Below, piece after piece: positions 34,087-43,105 of a stretch of 64,000 bases of DNA. The stretch spans positions 1 to 64,000 of the forward strand of contig NZ_SMRT01000009.1 in the NCBI RefSeq assembly GCF_004354045.1, written 5' to 3'. The position numbers and the translations under genes are program-made. This stretch comes from Paenibacillus piri (GTDB lineage Bacteria; Bacillota; Bacilli; Paenibacillales; NBRC-103111). The notes below the pieces were generated by a model, which worked only from the letters and a program-made list of their open reading frames with translations, had not been told where the DNA came from and searched no databases. Positions within the stretch are counted from its first letter, which is position 1; the number at the start of each line of letters is the position of its first letter.

Positions 34087-35019
34087 ATGCCTGTTCTTGA
34101 AGTGGAAGACCTGGCCGTCAGCTTTAGGCAGTATTCGACTGGGCTTCGCCAGACCGAACTTAAGGTCATTCACGGTCTTCATCTTAGCATCGAGCCGGGA
34201 GAAATTACCGCTGTGTTCGGCGCCAGCGGTTCGGGCAAGAGCCTGCTGGCCCATGCCGTCCTTGGCATACTTCCCGGCAATGCGACAGTTACGGGCGAGA
34301 TAAGGTTTGACGGCGTTCCGCTGACTCGGGAGCGGCAGGAGACGCTGCGCGGTCGGGAGATCGCTCTCGTCCCGCAGTCGGTCAATTATTTGGATCCGCT
34401 CATGCGCGTCGGCAAGCAGGTTGAAGCTTCGGTGTGCGGCGCAAGCCGCAGCTTCAGATTGAACAGCGTGCTGGAGGTGTTCAAGCGCTACAAGCTGGGG
34501 CCGGACACCGCGGGCAAGTTTCCTTTTCAGCTATCGGGAGGAATGGCCCGACGGGTGCTTGTATCAACGGCAACCTTGAGCGGCGCCAGGCTCATCATTG
34601 CCGATGAGCCGACCCCCGGGCTGGATGCGGAGGCGCTCGCGGAGGCGCTGCGTCTGTTCAAGCAACTGGCACAGGAGGGCTGCGCGGTTATGCTGATTTC
34701 GCACGATATCGAAGCCGCGCTGCAAATCGCCGACAAAGTGGCTGTCTTTTATGCCGGAACTACCGTGGAGGTTGCGGCAGCGGGAGATTTTAGCGGCGAC
34801 GGCTCCCGGCTGCGCCATCCTTATACCCGCGCTCTATGGAATGCGCTGCCGCAAAATAAGTTTGCCCCGATACCGGGCGTACAGCCGCATCCGAACGCGA
34901 TGCCGCCGGGCTGCTTATTTGCTCCCCGCTGCAGCTTGGCGACGGGCGAATGCGCTGCGGCCCGACCGGCGGTCCGGGAAATCCGCGGAGGGAAGGTGAG
35001 CTGCCTGCATGTCACTTGA
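34087..35019 (+). CDS. ABC transporter ATP-binding protein, NikD/DppD-like
   Basis: A 310-residue ATPase. Walker A GASGSGKS (about 45-52), signature LSGGMARRVLVSTA, Walker B LIIADEPTPGLDA, H-loop SHD. The C-terminal oligopeptide/nickel-type extension ends PPGCLFAPRCSLATGECAAA and includes the cysteine-rich segment usual for DppD/OppD. The signature has MARR where QRQR is more common. It overlaps the next ATPase gene by 11 bp. Confidence 0.87.
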   Translation: MPVLEVEDLAVSFRQYSTGLRQTELKVIHGLHLSIEPGEITAVFGASGSGKSLLAHAVLGILPGNATVTGEIRFDGVPLTRERQETLRGREIALVPQSVNYLDPLMRVGKQVEASVCGASRSFRLNSVLEVFKRYKLGPDTAGKFPFQLSGGMARRVLVSTATLSGARLIIADEPTPGLDAEALAEALRLFKQLAQEGCAVMLISHDIEAALQIADKVAVFYAGTTVEVAAAGDFSGDGSRLRHPYTRALWNALPQNKFAPIPGVQPHPNAMPPGCLFAPRCSLATGECAAARPAVREIRGGKVSCLHVT

Positions 35020-35641
35020 AGCGCATCGCATCGGTTTCCGTTATGGGCAGGAGCCATGGATATTACGCGGCTTCGATTTTGATCTTCATCCGGGTGAGGT
35101 GGTCGGCTTGGCCGGCCCCAGCGGCTGCGGCAAATCGACTTTGGGCCAACTATTGGCCGGGTACCGGCAGCCGCTGGAAGGCAGCGTAACGCTGGACGAC
35201 GCTTCTGTCTCGAGCTCCGGTTATCGGCCGGCGCAGCTTGTGTTCCAGCATCCGGAGAAAGCGGTCAATCCCCGTTGGATGATGGCGAAGACGCTTCGCG
35301 AAGGCTGGGAGCCCGGGAAAGAGGTGCTCGCCGCTCTCGGGGTCGAGCCGGATTGGCTGAACCGTTGGCCCCATGAACTGTCCGGCGGCGAGCTGCAGCG
35401 GTTCTGCATCGCCCGCGCTCTCGGCCCGGCGACGCGATATTTGATCGCCGATGAGATGACGACGATGCTGGATGCGATCACGCAAGCCCAGCTCTGGCAC
35501 GCCGTGCTCGATATTGCGGCGCAGCGGGGTATGGGAATGCTGATCATCAGCCATGATCGTCATTTGCTGGAACGGTTATGTTCCCGGATCGTTGATGCCG
35601 CTGCATTCATGCCTCTTTCTTCCGCAAACGAATCGGTTTAA
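35009..35641 (+). CDS. ABC transporter ATP-binding protein, NikE/DppF-like, short
   Basis: A 210-residue ATPase with Walker A GPSGCGKST, signature LSGGELQRFCIARAL, Walker B YLIADEMTTMLDA and H-loop SHDRH. All catalytic motifs are present, although Walker B has M-T in place of the usual P-T/S. The C-terminal extension normal for NikE/DppF (about 260-320 residues) is missing. The frame ends cleanly at a terminator, so it is probably naturally short rather than truncated. It would pair with the larger ATPase. Confidence 0.82.
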   Translation: MSLEAHRIGFRYGQEPWILRGFDFDLHPGEVVGLAGPSGCGKSTLGQLLAGYRQPLEGSVTLDDASVSSSGYRPAQLVFQHPEKAVNPRWMMAKTLREGWEPGKEVLAALGVEPDWLNRWPHELSGGELQRFCIARALGPATRYLIADEMTTMLDAITQAQLWHAVLDIAAQRGMGMLIISHDRHLLERLCSRIVDAAAFMPLSSANESV

Positions 35642-35669
35642 ACAGCAGCCCGGCGGCCGGGCTGTTGTT
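35641..35669 (+). terminator. Terminator after the nickel/peptide importer operon
   Basis: AACAGCAGCCCGG pairs with CCGGGCTGTTGTT around a 3-nt loop, beginning at the stop codon of the last ATPase gene. The T run is short, so termination may be partial. Confidence 0.5.
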
Positions 35670-35680
35670 CCAATAAACAT

Positions 35681-35738
35681 TTGTACATTTCAAGCAATCT
35701 ATGATATGTTAATACCATAAATTATCGATAATCGATAA
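35681..35738 (+). promoter_or_regulatory. GntR promoter and operator palindrome
   Basis: TTGTAC (35681-35686) and TATGTT (35705-35710) are 18 bp apart. Just downstream, TTATCGAT-a-ATCGATAA (35722-35738) is a 17-bp palindrome symmetric except at its centre. Its position after the start site and before the GntR gene suggests negative autoregulation. Confidence 0.55.
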
Positions 35739-35767
35739 CTACCTTTGTAAAGGATGATGTGATCGCG

Positions 35768-36427
35768 ATGAACGCCGCTCCGAGCTCCTTGCTGCCGAAT
35801 TCAATCAGCGCGCAAGTCTATGAATCGCTTAAAGCTGCCATTATGGAAGGAAGATTGGTTCCCGGAAGCCGACTGTTGGTGCTGGACATCGCCAATACGT
35901 TCCAAATCAGCCAAGCGCCGGTCAGGGAAGCGCTGGAACGTTTGAAGCAGGAAGGTCTGATCCTCGGCAAACCGAATAAAGGCTCGGTCGTTTCGGAAAT
36001 CACCGCCAAAGAAATTGTAGATATTGTTGCGGTTCGCGAAATGATGGAAGGCTTTGCGGTCAAGCATTCGCTCCCCTATTTGGAGGAGAATCATTTTCAA
36101 GAGCTTGGCCGGATCGTTCAGTGTATGGAAGATGCGATTCGGCATAAAAATAAATTAAGGCTTGTCGAACTCGATCATGATTTTCACGGTTGCTTTTACG
36201 AGCTGTGCGGCAATCATGTCGTGCAGCAGATGTGGGAGCAAATGAAAATGAAGGTGATGCGGTTTATAGCGGTTTCGAACTACCGGTTTTCCACCGAGCG
36301 TTTGGCCCAGGCCCATTATCATCTGATCGACGTGCTGAGAAGCGGCGACCCGTCTTTGGCGGAAGCCCAATTTGTCGACCATTTGCAGGCTTATAAGACG
36401 ATACACACCTTGATCGCCCCGGATTGA
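35768..36427 (+). CDS. GntR-family transcriptional regulator, FadR/FCD subgroup
   Basis: A 219-residue regulator. Winged helix at about 10-75 (AAIMEGRLVPGSRLL, then QISQAPVREALERLKQEGLI), then an all-helical FCD effector domain with the metal/ligand residues in DHDFHGCFYELCGN and the AHYHLIDVLRSGD histidine. The ATG at 35768 has better spacing from AAAGGATGATG than the GTG at 35759. It follows the importer, but its target may lie elsewhere, since FCD regulators usually sense organic acids. Confidence 0.85.
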   Translation: MNAAPSSLLPNSISAQVYESLKAAIMEGRLVPGSRLLVLDIANTFQISQAPVREALERLKQEGLILGKPNKGSVVSEITAKEIVDIVAVREMMEGFAVKHSLPYLEENHFQELGRIVQCMEDAIRHKNKLRLVELDHDFHGCFYELCGNHVVQQMWEQMKMKVMRFIAVSNYRFSTERLAQAHYHLIDVLRSGDPSLAEAQFVDHLQAYKTIHTLIAPD

Positions 36428-36440
36428 TTCAACGCCTGAA

Positions 36441-36560
36441 TTTCCAGCGGAGCTGAACCTTTCTTTATGACAAGAAAAACTTCCGCTGAACCGCGGTCGC
36501 TCATCGTTGAAATGCCTCGATGGAGGTTTTCTTATACTCGAATAGTCAGAAATATAATAT
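36441..36560. repeat. Dispersed repeat, copy 2 (X-Y order)
   Basis: Part X (36445-36484) and part Y (about 36500-36560) match 377-420 and 325-376 respectively. X here also forms AGCGGA / TCCGCT, a possible weak terminator for the GntR gene. Y includes ttttcttata, gtcagaa and tataatatg, which may double as promoter-like sequence. The remainder of 36428-36742 shows no gene. Confidence 0.4.
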
Positions 36561-36742
36561 GACCCGGCGACCGCAATTTGGTAATCTGAAAAGGAGACAG
36601 CCCTTCTTCAGTTCCGAGCGGTTCCGGATCGGTTTTCGGCTTGTTTCGTTCATTCCTTCTCCTCGCTCTTCCCGTTTATTGTTCACGTCTATTCTTTTGT
36701 TGAAGCGATCTTCAAAGTTTCCCGGACAGGGGATGGTTCAAC

Positions 36743-38566
36743 TTGCTGAGTAAAAGGAACAAAGATAAACGAATGCCTCCAATCTCATTTCAGAACAAGC
36801 TGCTGCTCTCCTACGGCTTGATTACATTGATTCCGGTATTATCCGCTCTGTTCATTTTCGGACTGAACTCATATAATGATACGAAACGTTATTATGAAGA
36901 ATTTATGAACCAGCTCAGCGGCAGGGCCGACACGATTACGAACGAGTTTATTGCCAACACCGCGCGCAATTCGTATTTTTATTTAACCGACAATAATTTG
37001 AAAAATATTTTGGAGAAACGATACGTTCAGGACAAGATAGAGCTGTTGGAGGATGCCCGTAGCATGCAGAAGGCGATGGATCAGGTTGTGCTGATGAACG
37101 GGCAAATCACGGGCGTGACGATCATGGGGACGAACGGCAGCCAGTACAGCAGCTACGCGGCGTATTCGACGGATGCGAAAATGATCAGGAACCGAATCGC
37201 TGTCGATGATATGTATCGCGGGACGACAATGGTTTATGTCGAGGAAGGTCCAAGCGGCCACAATAAACGGGTTTCCCTGGTCCGGTATTTATCCGATATT
37301 AACCGCGACGATACGAATAAGGAAGGCTTCGTCAAGGTCGATCTCAATTACAGAGCCATCGAAAAAAACTTCGGCGGCGTAGCGGAAACGAACAGGGAGC
37401 TGGGAACGGTCGTGATTGCCGACGGCAAGCTGCTGTATACGACATGGGGCTCGTTGTTGCAGGACGAAGAAATCGGACGTATCCTGTCCCGGCTGCATGA
37501 CGAGAAAAACCAGATGAACTCATTGATGCGAATCACGATCGGCTCCAAGAGCTATTTGTTTACAGCGAGAATCAACAAGCTGACGAATTGGATCATCGTT
37601 CAGATCATTCCATCCGAAGTCATCACGGCCGCCTTTCATAAGAACATCCAAATCTATGTGTTGATTTGCGCGCTGGCGTTAGGCATTGCCCTGTTATTGG
37701 CCGTTGTGTTCTCCAAACATTTTTTCAAACCGATTCATAAGCTCCGTACGAAAATGAAGCTGGCCGATGCAGGCCACCTGGATCTCGTCATCGATGAGGA
37801 GCACCGGCGCGACGAAATCGGCCAATTGGTGCATAGCTATAATGCGATGCTGATGCGGATGAAGCGGAGCCGGGAAGTCGAGATGAGATCGCAGCAGCTG
37901 CAAAAGAGAGCGGAGCTTCACATGCTGCAGGCGCAGATCAACCCGCATTTTTTGTACAACACGCTGAATGTCATTCATTCGATTGCGGAGCTGCACCGTG
38001 TCCAGCAAATTTCGATTATGACCAAAGCTTTGTCGAACCTTTACCGCTATAACGTCAAGAGCAAAGATATCGTGACGGTCCGCAGTGAATTGGAGCAGAT
38101 CGGCAATTATCTCAAGATACAGCAAATCCGTTTTTTGGATAAGCATCGGGTCGTGTACGATATCGACGAAGAGCTGTACGACTGCCAAATATTAAAGTTT
38201 TTGCTGCAGCCGATCGTCGAAAACAGCTTCCAGCATGGACTGGAGCCGAAGGGAGACCACGGCACGCTCCTGATCGGCATGCGCAGGCAAGGGAATATCC
38301 TGCGCATTCGTGTCGAGGATGACGGGGTAGGCATCGACGAAGCGAAGCTGGAAGCGCTGAAGACGTCGCTGGTGCAGACGGCCGAGAAAGATGAAAGCGA
38401 TTCCAAGCATCATCTCGGGCTGCGCAATGTGGCCGCGAGAATCCGGAACTTTTACGGCCCCCATTACGGGTTGAAAGTAACGAGCAAGCCGAATGAAGGC
38501 ACATGCGTGGAAATGTTTATATCATCTAAAAAAGGAGATGAACGAAATGATCGTACTTTTGGTTGA
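36743..38566 (+). CDS. Sensor histidine kinase, YesM-like, second system
   Basis: A 607-residue kinase. A membrane helix at about 20-40 begins an extracellular Cache-like sensing domain. The second helix (about 295-318, IYVLICALALGIALLLAVVF) leads to HAMP, then H402 in QAQINPHFLYNTLN and an ATPase domain with LQPIVENSFQHGLEP and VEDDGVGID. The TTG at 36743 follows AGGGGATGG; ATG 36773 is an alternative. Its end overlaps the response regulator gene by 20 bp, so they form a coupled pair, probably sensing a glycoside taken up by the importer at 42179-45232. Confidence 0.88.
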   Translation: MLSKRNKDKRMPPISFQNKLLLSYGLITLIPVLSALFIFGLNSYNDTKRYYEEFMNQLSGRADTITNEFIANTARNSYFYLTDNNLKNILEKRYVQDKIELLEDARSMQKAMDQVVLMNGQITGVTIMGTNGSQYSSYAAYSTDAKMIRNRIAVDDMYRGTTMVYVEEGPSGHNKRVSLVRYLSDINRDDTNKEGFVKVDLNYRAIEKNFGGVAETNRELGTVVIADGKLLYTTWGSLLQDEEIGRILSRLHDEKNQMNSLMRITIGSKSYLFTARINKLTNWIIVQIIPSEVITAAFHKNIQIYVLICALALGIALLLAVVFSKHFFKPIHKLRTKMKLADAGHLDLVIDEEHRRDEIGQLVHSYNAMLMRMKRSREVEMRSQQLQKRAELHMLQAQINPHFLYNTLNVIHSIAELHRVQQISIMTKALSNLYRYNVKSKDIVTVRSELEQIGNYLKIQQIRFLDKHRVVYDIDEELYDCQILKFLLQPIVENSFQHGLEPKGDHGTLLIGMRRQGNILRIRVEDDGVGIDEAKLEALKTSLVQTAEKDESDSKHHLGLRNVAARIRNFYGPHYGLKVTSKPNEGTCVEMFISSKKGDERNDRTFG

Positions 38567-40049
38567 TGACGAATACTACGCCCGCAAAGCGCTGGCCCAA
38601 ATGATTCAGGATTGGGAGCCGGACACGATCGTATATGAAGCCGAGGATGGCCTGCAGGCGCTGGAGCTGCTGGAAAAGACGCAGCCGCATGTCGTATTTT
38701 CCGACATCTGCATGCCGAAGGTGGACGGCATTCAGCTCGCTGCGCACATTGCCGAGAGCTATCCCGCGGTGTTCAACGTCATTATCAGCGGCTTCGACGA
38801 CTTTAAATATGCGCAAAAGGCGATTGCCTACAAAGTGGAGCAATATTTGATCAAGCCGGCGGATAAGGACGAAATCGTCGAGCTGTTGAATGCGATCGAC
38901 GGCAAGCTTCAGGCTGCGGCCGCTCAGGGGAGAGAGCAGCGTCTGGCCGCTCTGCTGTATGAAGCGGATGAGGTCAAGCACGAGCTATCGGGACTGGATG
39001 AGCCCGACTCCTACGTCTTCGCCGTTGTACAGGCGGAATGCGCGGACGCGAATCAGCTCCAGCCCGTCGCGGCTGAAGCGCTCGCCCGATGCGGACTGGA
39101 TATGATCGCGATCCCCGACCGCCATTATGCCAATATGCTGGTCATCCGGCTGGCCTTGAACGAGCCGCTTGCGGCCGGGAAGCTGTCCAGGCTGAGGGAG
39201 CAGCTGAACGAACTGATCGTCACGTATACGGAATCGACCGGCAAGCGGCTGTCGGCCGGCATCGGCGGCGTCCATCAGGACGGGGCCAATCTGCAGCGGG
39301 CGTTCATCGAAGCGAAGACGGCGATGCTGCATCGGCTTCTTTGCGGCAGCGGCAAGGTGCATCTGTACAGCGAAGTGGTGAAGAACAGCCGCTACAGCCT
39401 GGAGCTGCTGGACGATATGATCGTTCCGCTCTACCCCAAAATTGTGAAAAATCAAATGAAGGACGTGCAGGAGACGGTCAATAAAATTTTCGAGCTGATC
39501 GTCGAGCTCGGACCGTCGATCTATGCGCTGAACAATGCATGCTCCAAGCTGATCGCGGTGCTGAACTCGGTCATTGAAACGTTCAACGACCGGAGTCTAG
39601 AAACCAAATCGTATTGGGAGCGGATCGACCTGTACCGTTTTTTTTCCACGGATCAAATCGCCGACCACATTACACGGCATTTGACCGAGATATCGAAGGC
39701 GCTCGAGAAGAGCAGCCCGAAGGTCGATGTCGTCGAGGATATCCGGCAGTATGTCATGCACAATTACCGCCATGACATCGTGCTGGAGGATTTGGCCAAA
39801 AACACGTATTTTACGGACCCATCGTATTTAAGCCGGCTGTTTAAAAAGAAGAGCGGCACCTGTTTTTCCAAATTTGTGACCGAAGTCCGGATGTATAACG
39901 CCAAAAAGCTGATGGAGACGAGCCCCGGTCTGGCCGTTGCCGAAATCGCGGACGCTGTCGGCTTTAACGACTGCTCCTATTTTATCCAGATGTACAAAAA
40001 GTTTTTTGGCGAGACGCCGGGCAAATCGATTAAAGCGAAGGAAGTCTAG
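38547..40049 (+). CDS. AraC-type response regulator, YesN-like, second system
   Basis: A 500-residue regulator: receiver domain with phospho-acceptor D53 in FSDICMPKVDG and lysine in YLIKPAD, a helical middle region, and a C-terminal AraC double helix-turn-helix (about 405-498) with YFTDPSYLSRLFKKKSGTCF and GFNDCSYFIQMYKKFFGETP. ATG 38547 is 9 bp after AAAGGAG, inside the end of the kinase gene. It likely controls the following catabolic genes. No element like the one upstream of 14610 was found in front of them. Confidence 0.88.
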   Translation: MIVLLVDDEYYARKALAQMIQDWEPDTIVYEAEDGLQALELLEKTQPHVVFSDICMPKVDGIQLAAHIAESYPAVFNVIISGFDDFKYAQKAIAYKVEQYLIKPADKDEIVELLNAIDGKLQAAAAQGREQRLAALLYEADEVKHELSGLDEPDSYVFAVVQAECADANQLQPVAAEALARCGLDMIAIPDRHYANMLVIRLALNEPLAAGKLSRLREQLNELIVTYTESTGKRLSAGIGGVHQDGANLQRAFIEAKTAMLHRLLCGSGKVHLYSEVVKNSRYSLELLDDMIVPLYPKIVKNQMKDVQETVNKIFELIVELGPSIYALNNACSKLIAVLNSVIETFNDRSLETKSYWERIDLYRFFSTDQIADHITRHLTEISKALEKSSPKVDVVEDIRQYVMHNYRHDIVLEDLAKNTYFTDPSYLSRLFKKKSGTCFSKFVTEVRMYNAKKLMETSPGLAVAEIADAVGFNDCSYFIQMYKKFFGETPGKSIKAKEV

Positions 40050-40133
40050 AAGCTTGGAACACAGATTTGTTATAGCCGGAAAGTCAGTTTATTTATTTTG
40101 GACCGGATGCAACTCGTTTACAATAAAGCATGT

Positions 40134-40165
40134 AAGCCGGTAAGCGCTATCATTGGCTGCCGGCT
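40134..40165. promoter_or_regulatory. Hairpin in the leader before the third Gfo/Idh gene
   Basis: AAGCCGG with AGC pairs with GCT and CCGGCT around a short loop, about 35 bp before the start codon of the next gene. No T run follows, so it is more likely an RNA leader structure or operator than a terminator. Confidence 0.25.
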
Positions 40166-40194
40166 ATCAATCCTAACTGCGGAGGTATCGGAGC

Positions 40195-41241
40195 ATGTCT
40201 GTATTAAGAATGGGAGTCATCGGGACCGGCGGCATCTCGAACACGCATATTAAAGGTATATTGAGATCGGACAACCTGGAGCTTGCCGCTATTTCCGATG
40301 TGCAGGAGGCGCAGCTGCAAAAATGCGGAGAGCAGTACGGCGTCGCGCCGGAGAACCGTCATCTGGACTATAAGGAGCTGCTCAGCAGACCGGATATTGA
40401 CGCCGTCTCGATCTGTACGCCGAATTTCGTCCATTATGAGATTGCGAAGGAGGCGATTTTGCACGGCAAGCCGTTTTTGCTGGAGAAGCCTGTGGCGATG
40501 AATGAAGCGGAGGCGCGGGAGCTGCGCGATCTGGCGCTGGAGCGGAAGGTGAAGAGCATGGTTGCCTTCTCCTACCGGTATAAAGCGGCCGCGCGTTATG
40601 CGAAGTTTTTGATCGAGCAGGGGCATTTGGGCAAAATTAACCACATTTACGGGCAATATTTGCAAAGCTGGGGGCTCAAGGACGCACCGCTTGTTTGGCG
40701 GCTGTCGAAAAAGCACTCGGGATCGGGCGCATTGGGTGATCTCGGCTCTCATATGCTCGACCTTACCCGTTTTCTGGTCGGGGAAATAACCGAGCTTACG
40801 TGTGACGCTGGCGTCATTACGGAGCAAAGAAAGCTGCCCGGCAGCGACGACTTCGGGCAGGTCGATGTCGACGACTACTGCCACTATATGGCGCGAATCA
40901 ACGGCCATATTCACGGCGCGTTTCAAATTTCGAGAATGGCGTTCAGTCGCGGCAACTACCAGCGGGTCGAAGTGTACGGCAGCGAAGGCGGACTCGTCTA
41001 TGAGCTGGAGGCGGAGGATACGCTTCGCGTAAGCATCGGGCCCGTTTACGGAAAAGCGCTCGAGTATCACAGAATCAACGTTCCGAAGGAATTTTACGCC
41101 GATCAGATGCAAAGCTTTTACGAGCTGGTCACCGGCATGGGAGACGGTTTGTCGGCAACAATTGAAGACGGTTACATCAACCAGAAGACGATCGACGCGA
41201 TTATTACGTCATTTGAAAATAAAACATGGGTAACGCTGTAG
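40195..41241 (+). CDS. Gfo/Idh/MocA-family oxidoreductase, third copy
   Basis: A 348-residue NAD(P)-dependent enzyme: MGVIGTGGISNTHIKGI loop at the start, catalytic lysine motif LEKPVAM (about 98), and GDLGSHMLDLTRFL with the conserved Asp and His in the C-terminal domain. GGAGGTATCGGAG precedes the ATG. It is followed by a ThuA-like gene, an importer, a TIM-barrel isomerase and SDRs. That mix recalls pathways where a sugar in a glycoside is first oxidised at C3. Substrate inferred only in general terms. Confidence 0.88.
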   Translation: MSVLRMGVIGTGGISNTHIKGILRSDNLELAAISDVQEAQLQKCGEQYGVAPENRHLDYKELLSRPDIDAVSICTPNFVHYEIAKEAILHGKPFLLEKPVAMNEAEARELRDLALERKVKSMVAFSYRYKAAARYAKFLIEQGHLGKINHIYGQYLQSWGLKDAPLVWRLSKKHSGSGALGDLGSHMLDLTRFLVGEITELTCDAGVITEQRKLPGSDDFGQVDVDDYCHYMARINGHIHGAFQISRMAFSRGNYQRVEVYGSEGGLVYELEAEDTLRVSIGPVYGKALEYHRINVPKEFYADQMQSFYELVTGMGDGLSATIEDGYINQKTIDAIITSFENKTWVTL

Positions 41242-41330
41242 CCTTCAATCCGGTTTCGTTCGAACGGGCCGTAAGGCTATCGATGAATAGGGATAGGCTT
41301 GGAAAATGATACAGGAATGGAGTGATCGGG

Positions 41331-42062
41331 TTGAAAGTTACGATATGGAACGAATACCGCCATGAAGTTGAAAATGCCAAGGTTGCGCAGGTGTATCCGA
41401 ACGGCATTCATCATGCGATTAAAGACGGGTTGGCGGACGCAGGGTTCGACATCGCGACCGCAACGCTCGACGAGCCGGAGCACGGGCTGACCGAAGAGGT
41501 GCTGGCACAAACCGACGTGCTCGTCTGGTGGGGCCATAAGCATCATAAAGACGTGCAGGACGAAATCGTGAACCGGGTATATCAGCGCGTATTGGACGGC
41601 ATGGGACTGATCGTGTTGCACTCGGCTCACTGCTCGAAAATATTTAACAAGCTGCTCGGAACGCCGACCTGCCAGCTGTTGTGGCGCGAGGCGGACGAGA
41701 AGGAGCGGCTGTGGGTGATTGATCCGGCGCATCCGATCGCCGAAGGGATCGACAGATATATCGAGCTTCCGATGGAAGAAACGTACGGCGAGCATTTTAA
41801 TATTCCGGCCCCGGACCAAATCGTCTTCGTCAGCTGGTTCGAAGGGGGCGAAGTGTTCCGCAGCGGCGTAACGTATCACCGGGGGAGAGGGAAAATATTT
41901 TATTTCCGGCCCGGCCATGAAACTTATCCTACTTACCATAACAAGCAAATCTTGCAAGTCATTGCCAACGGAATCCGCTGGTCGGCGCCGACCCGTTCGG
42001 CCAAGCCGGTATACGGAAACGCGAAGGCGCTGGAGGAAGTGAAGCCCAAGGTTAAATCGTAA
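41331..42062 (+). CDS. ThuA-like protein (trehalose-utilisation family)
   Basis: A 243-residue protein with the class I glutamine-amidotransferase-like fold of ThuA. It begins MKVTIWNEYRHEVENAKVAQ and has WWGHKHHKDVQDEIV, LIVLHSAHCSKIFNKLLG and GRGKIFYFRPGHETYPTYHN, all typical of the family. In rhizobia ThuAB acts on trehalose-like disaccharides through 3-keto forms. The TTG at 41331 is 8 bp after GGAG. It lies between a Gfo/Idh enzyme and a sugar importer, consistent with glycoside use. Confidence 0.8.
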   Translation: MKVTIWNEYRHEVENAKVAQVYPNGIHHAIKDGLADAGFDIATATLDEPEHGLTEEVLAQTDVLVWWGHKHHKDVQDEIVNRVYQRVLDGMGLIVLHSAHCSKIFNKLLGTPTCQLLWREADEKERLWVIDPAHPIAEGIDRYIELPMEETYGEHFNIPAPDQIVFVSWFEGGEVFRSGVTYHRGRGKIFYFRPGHETYPTYHNKQILQVIANGIRWSAPTRSAKPVYGNAKALEEVKPKVKS

Positions 42063-42082
42063 CGGTTCGAAACGAACCGTTA
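42060..42082. promoter_or_regulatory. Perfect hairpin that includes the ThuA stop codon
   Basis: TAACGGTTCG-aaa-CGAACCGTTA is a 10-bp perfect stem starting at the stop codon. There is no T run, so it may set transcript stability or processing between the enzyme genes and the importer genes rather than stop transcription. Confidence 0.35.
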
Positions 42083-42178
42083 CGGATCGATTCGGATCGC
42101 CGCCTTTGCGCGCATACTTGCGCATTCCGGGGACGACCGGATCGGTCGACGGTCCATGAACTGGAGAGGAGGATGCCT

Positions 42179-43105
42179 GTGGATGCCGTTCAAGCAACGA
42201 ATGCCGCTGCCGCAGCGCGCAAAAAATGGCTGTCGATGCGCAGAAGCGGTCTCGTTTATTTCATGTTCACACTGCCGGCGCTGTTGTTGTATTTAGCCTT
42301 CTTTTTTTACCCCGCCATTTCCGGATTCTTTTACAGCTTTACGAACTGGGACGGGATTTCCAAGGTTTACAAGTTCGTCGGCATTAAAAATTATATCGAC
42401 ATCATGAAAGACACACGGTTTCTCCATGCATTGCGATTTACGCTGTACTACACGATGATCGACGTTATTGTCAAGCTGCTGCTGGCGTTGATTCTGGCCA
42501 TGCTGCTGAGCAGCAATATAAAACTGAGAGGCTTGATCCGATCGGTGTACTTTTTCCCGGCGGTGCTCAGCCTGCTCACGGTCGGTCTCATATTCAACCA
42601 AATGTTTTATGCGGTGCTGCCGAGAATCGGGGAAAGCCTGGGCATCGAGCTGCTGTCGCGCAACATTTTGGCGAACAAGGATACGGCTGTGTACGGCATT
42701 ATTTTGACAAACATATGGCAGGGCATTTCCATTCCGATGGTCATATTTATGGCCGGGTTGTCGAGCGTCCCCAAAGATTTGCACGAGGCCGCTACCATTG
42801 ACGGAGCATCGCCTTTTCAACGGTTTTTCTCGATTACGCTGCCTTTCCTCATTCCGATGCTCAATGTGAATCTGGTGCTGGCGATCAAGGGGGCGCTGAC
42901 GGTATTCGATTATATCGTTGCGATGACCGACGGGGGGCCGGCACAGGCGACCGAATCGATCGGCTATCTGATTTACCGGCACGGGATGAACGAGATGAAG
43001 TTCGGCTATGGCACGGCGGAGTCGATTTATATTTTTCTGATGGTAGGCATTATTTCAATCATTCAGATCAAGGTGCTTAACCGGAAGGAGGCGGGTCAGC
43101 AATGA
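42179..43105 (+). CDS. Sugar ABC transporter permease, MalF/UgpA-like
   Basis: About 308 residues, six predicted helices, with FTLPALLLYLAFFFYPAISG at the N-terminus, the loop HEAATIDGASPFQRFFSITL and the FDYIVAMTDGGP segment. The GTG at 42179 is 6 bp after GGAGAGGAGG, while the ATG at 42173 abuts the site. Its stop overlaps the next start (ATGA). It forms a CUT1-type importer with the following permease and lipoprotein; the ATPase must come from elsewhere. Confidence 0.88.
   Translation: MDAVQATNAAAAARKKWLSMRRSGLVYFMFTLPALLLYLAFFFYPAISGFFYSFTNWDGISKVYKFVGIKNYIDIMKDTRFLHALRFTLYYTMIDVIVKLLLALILAMLLSSNIKLRGLIRSVYFFPAVLSLLTVGLIFNQMFYAVLPRIGESLGIELLSRNILANKDTAVYGIILTNIWQGISIPMVIFMAGLSSVPKDLHEAATIDGASPFQRFFSITLPFLIPMLNVNLVLAIKGALTVFDYIVAMTDGGPAQATESIGYLIYRHGMNEMKFGYGTAESIYIFLMVGIISIIQIKVLNRKEAGQQ

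Noticed and set aside
36428..36742. Riboswitch or T-box upstream of the second kinase gene
   Set aside because: The interval shows only the dispersed repeat and AT-rich sequence; no conserved aptamer-like block or antiterminator was recognised.
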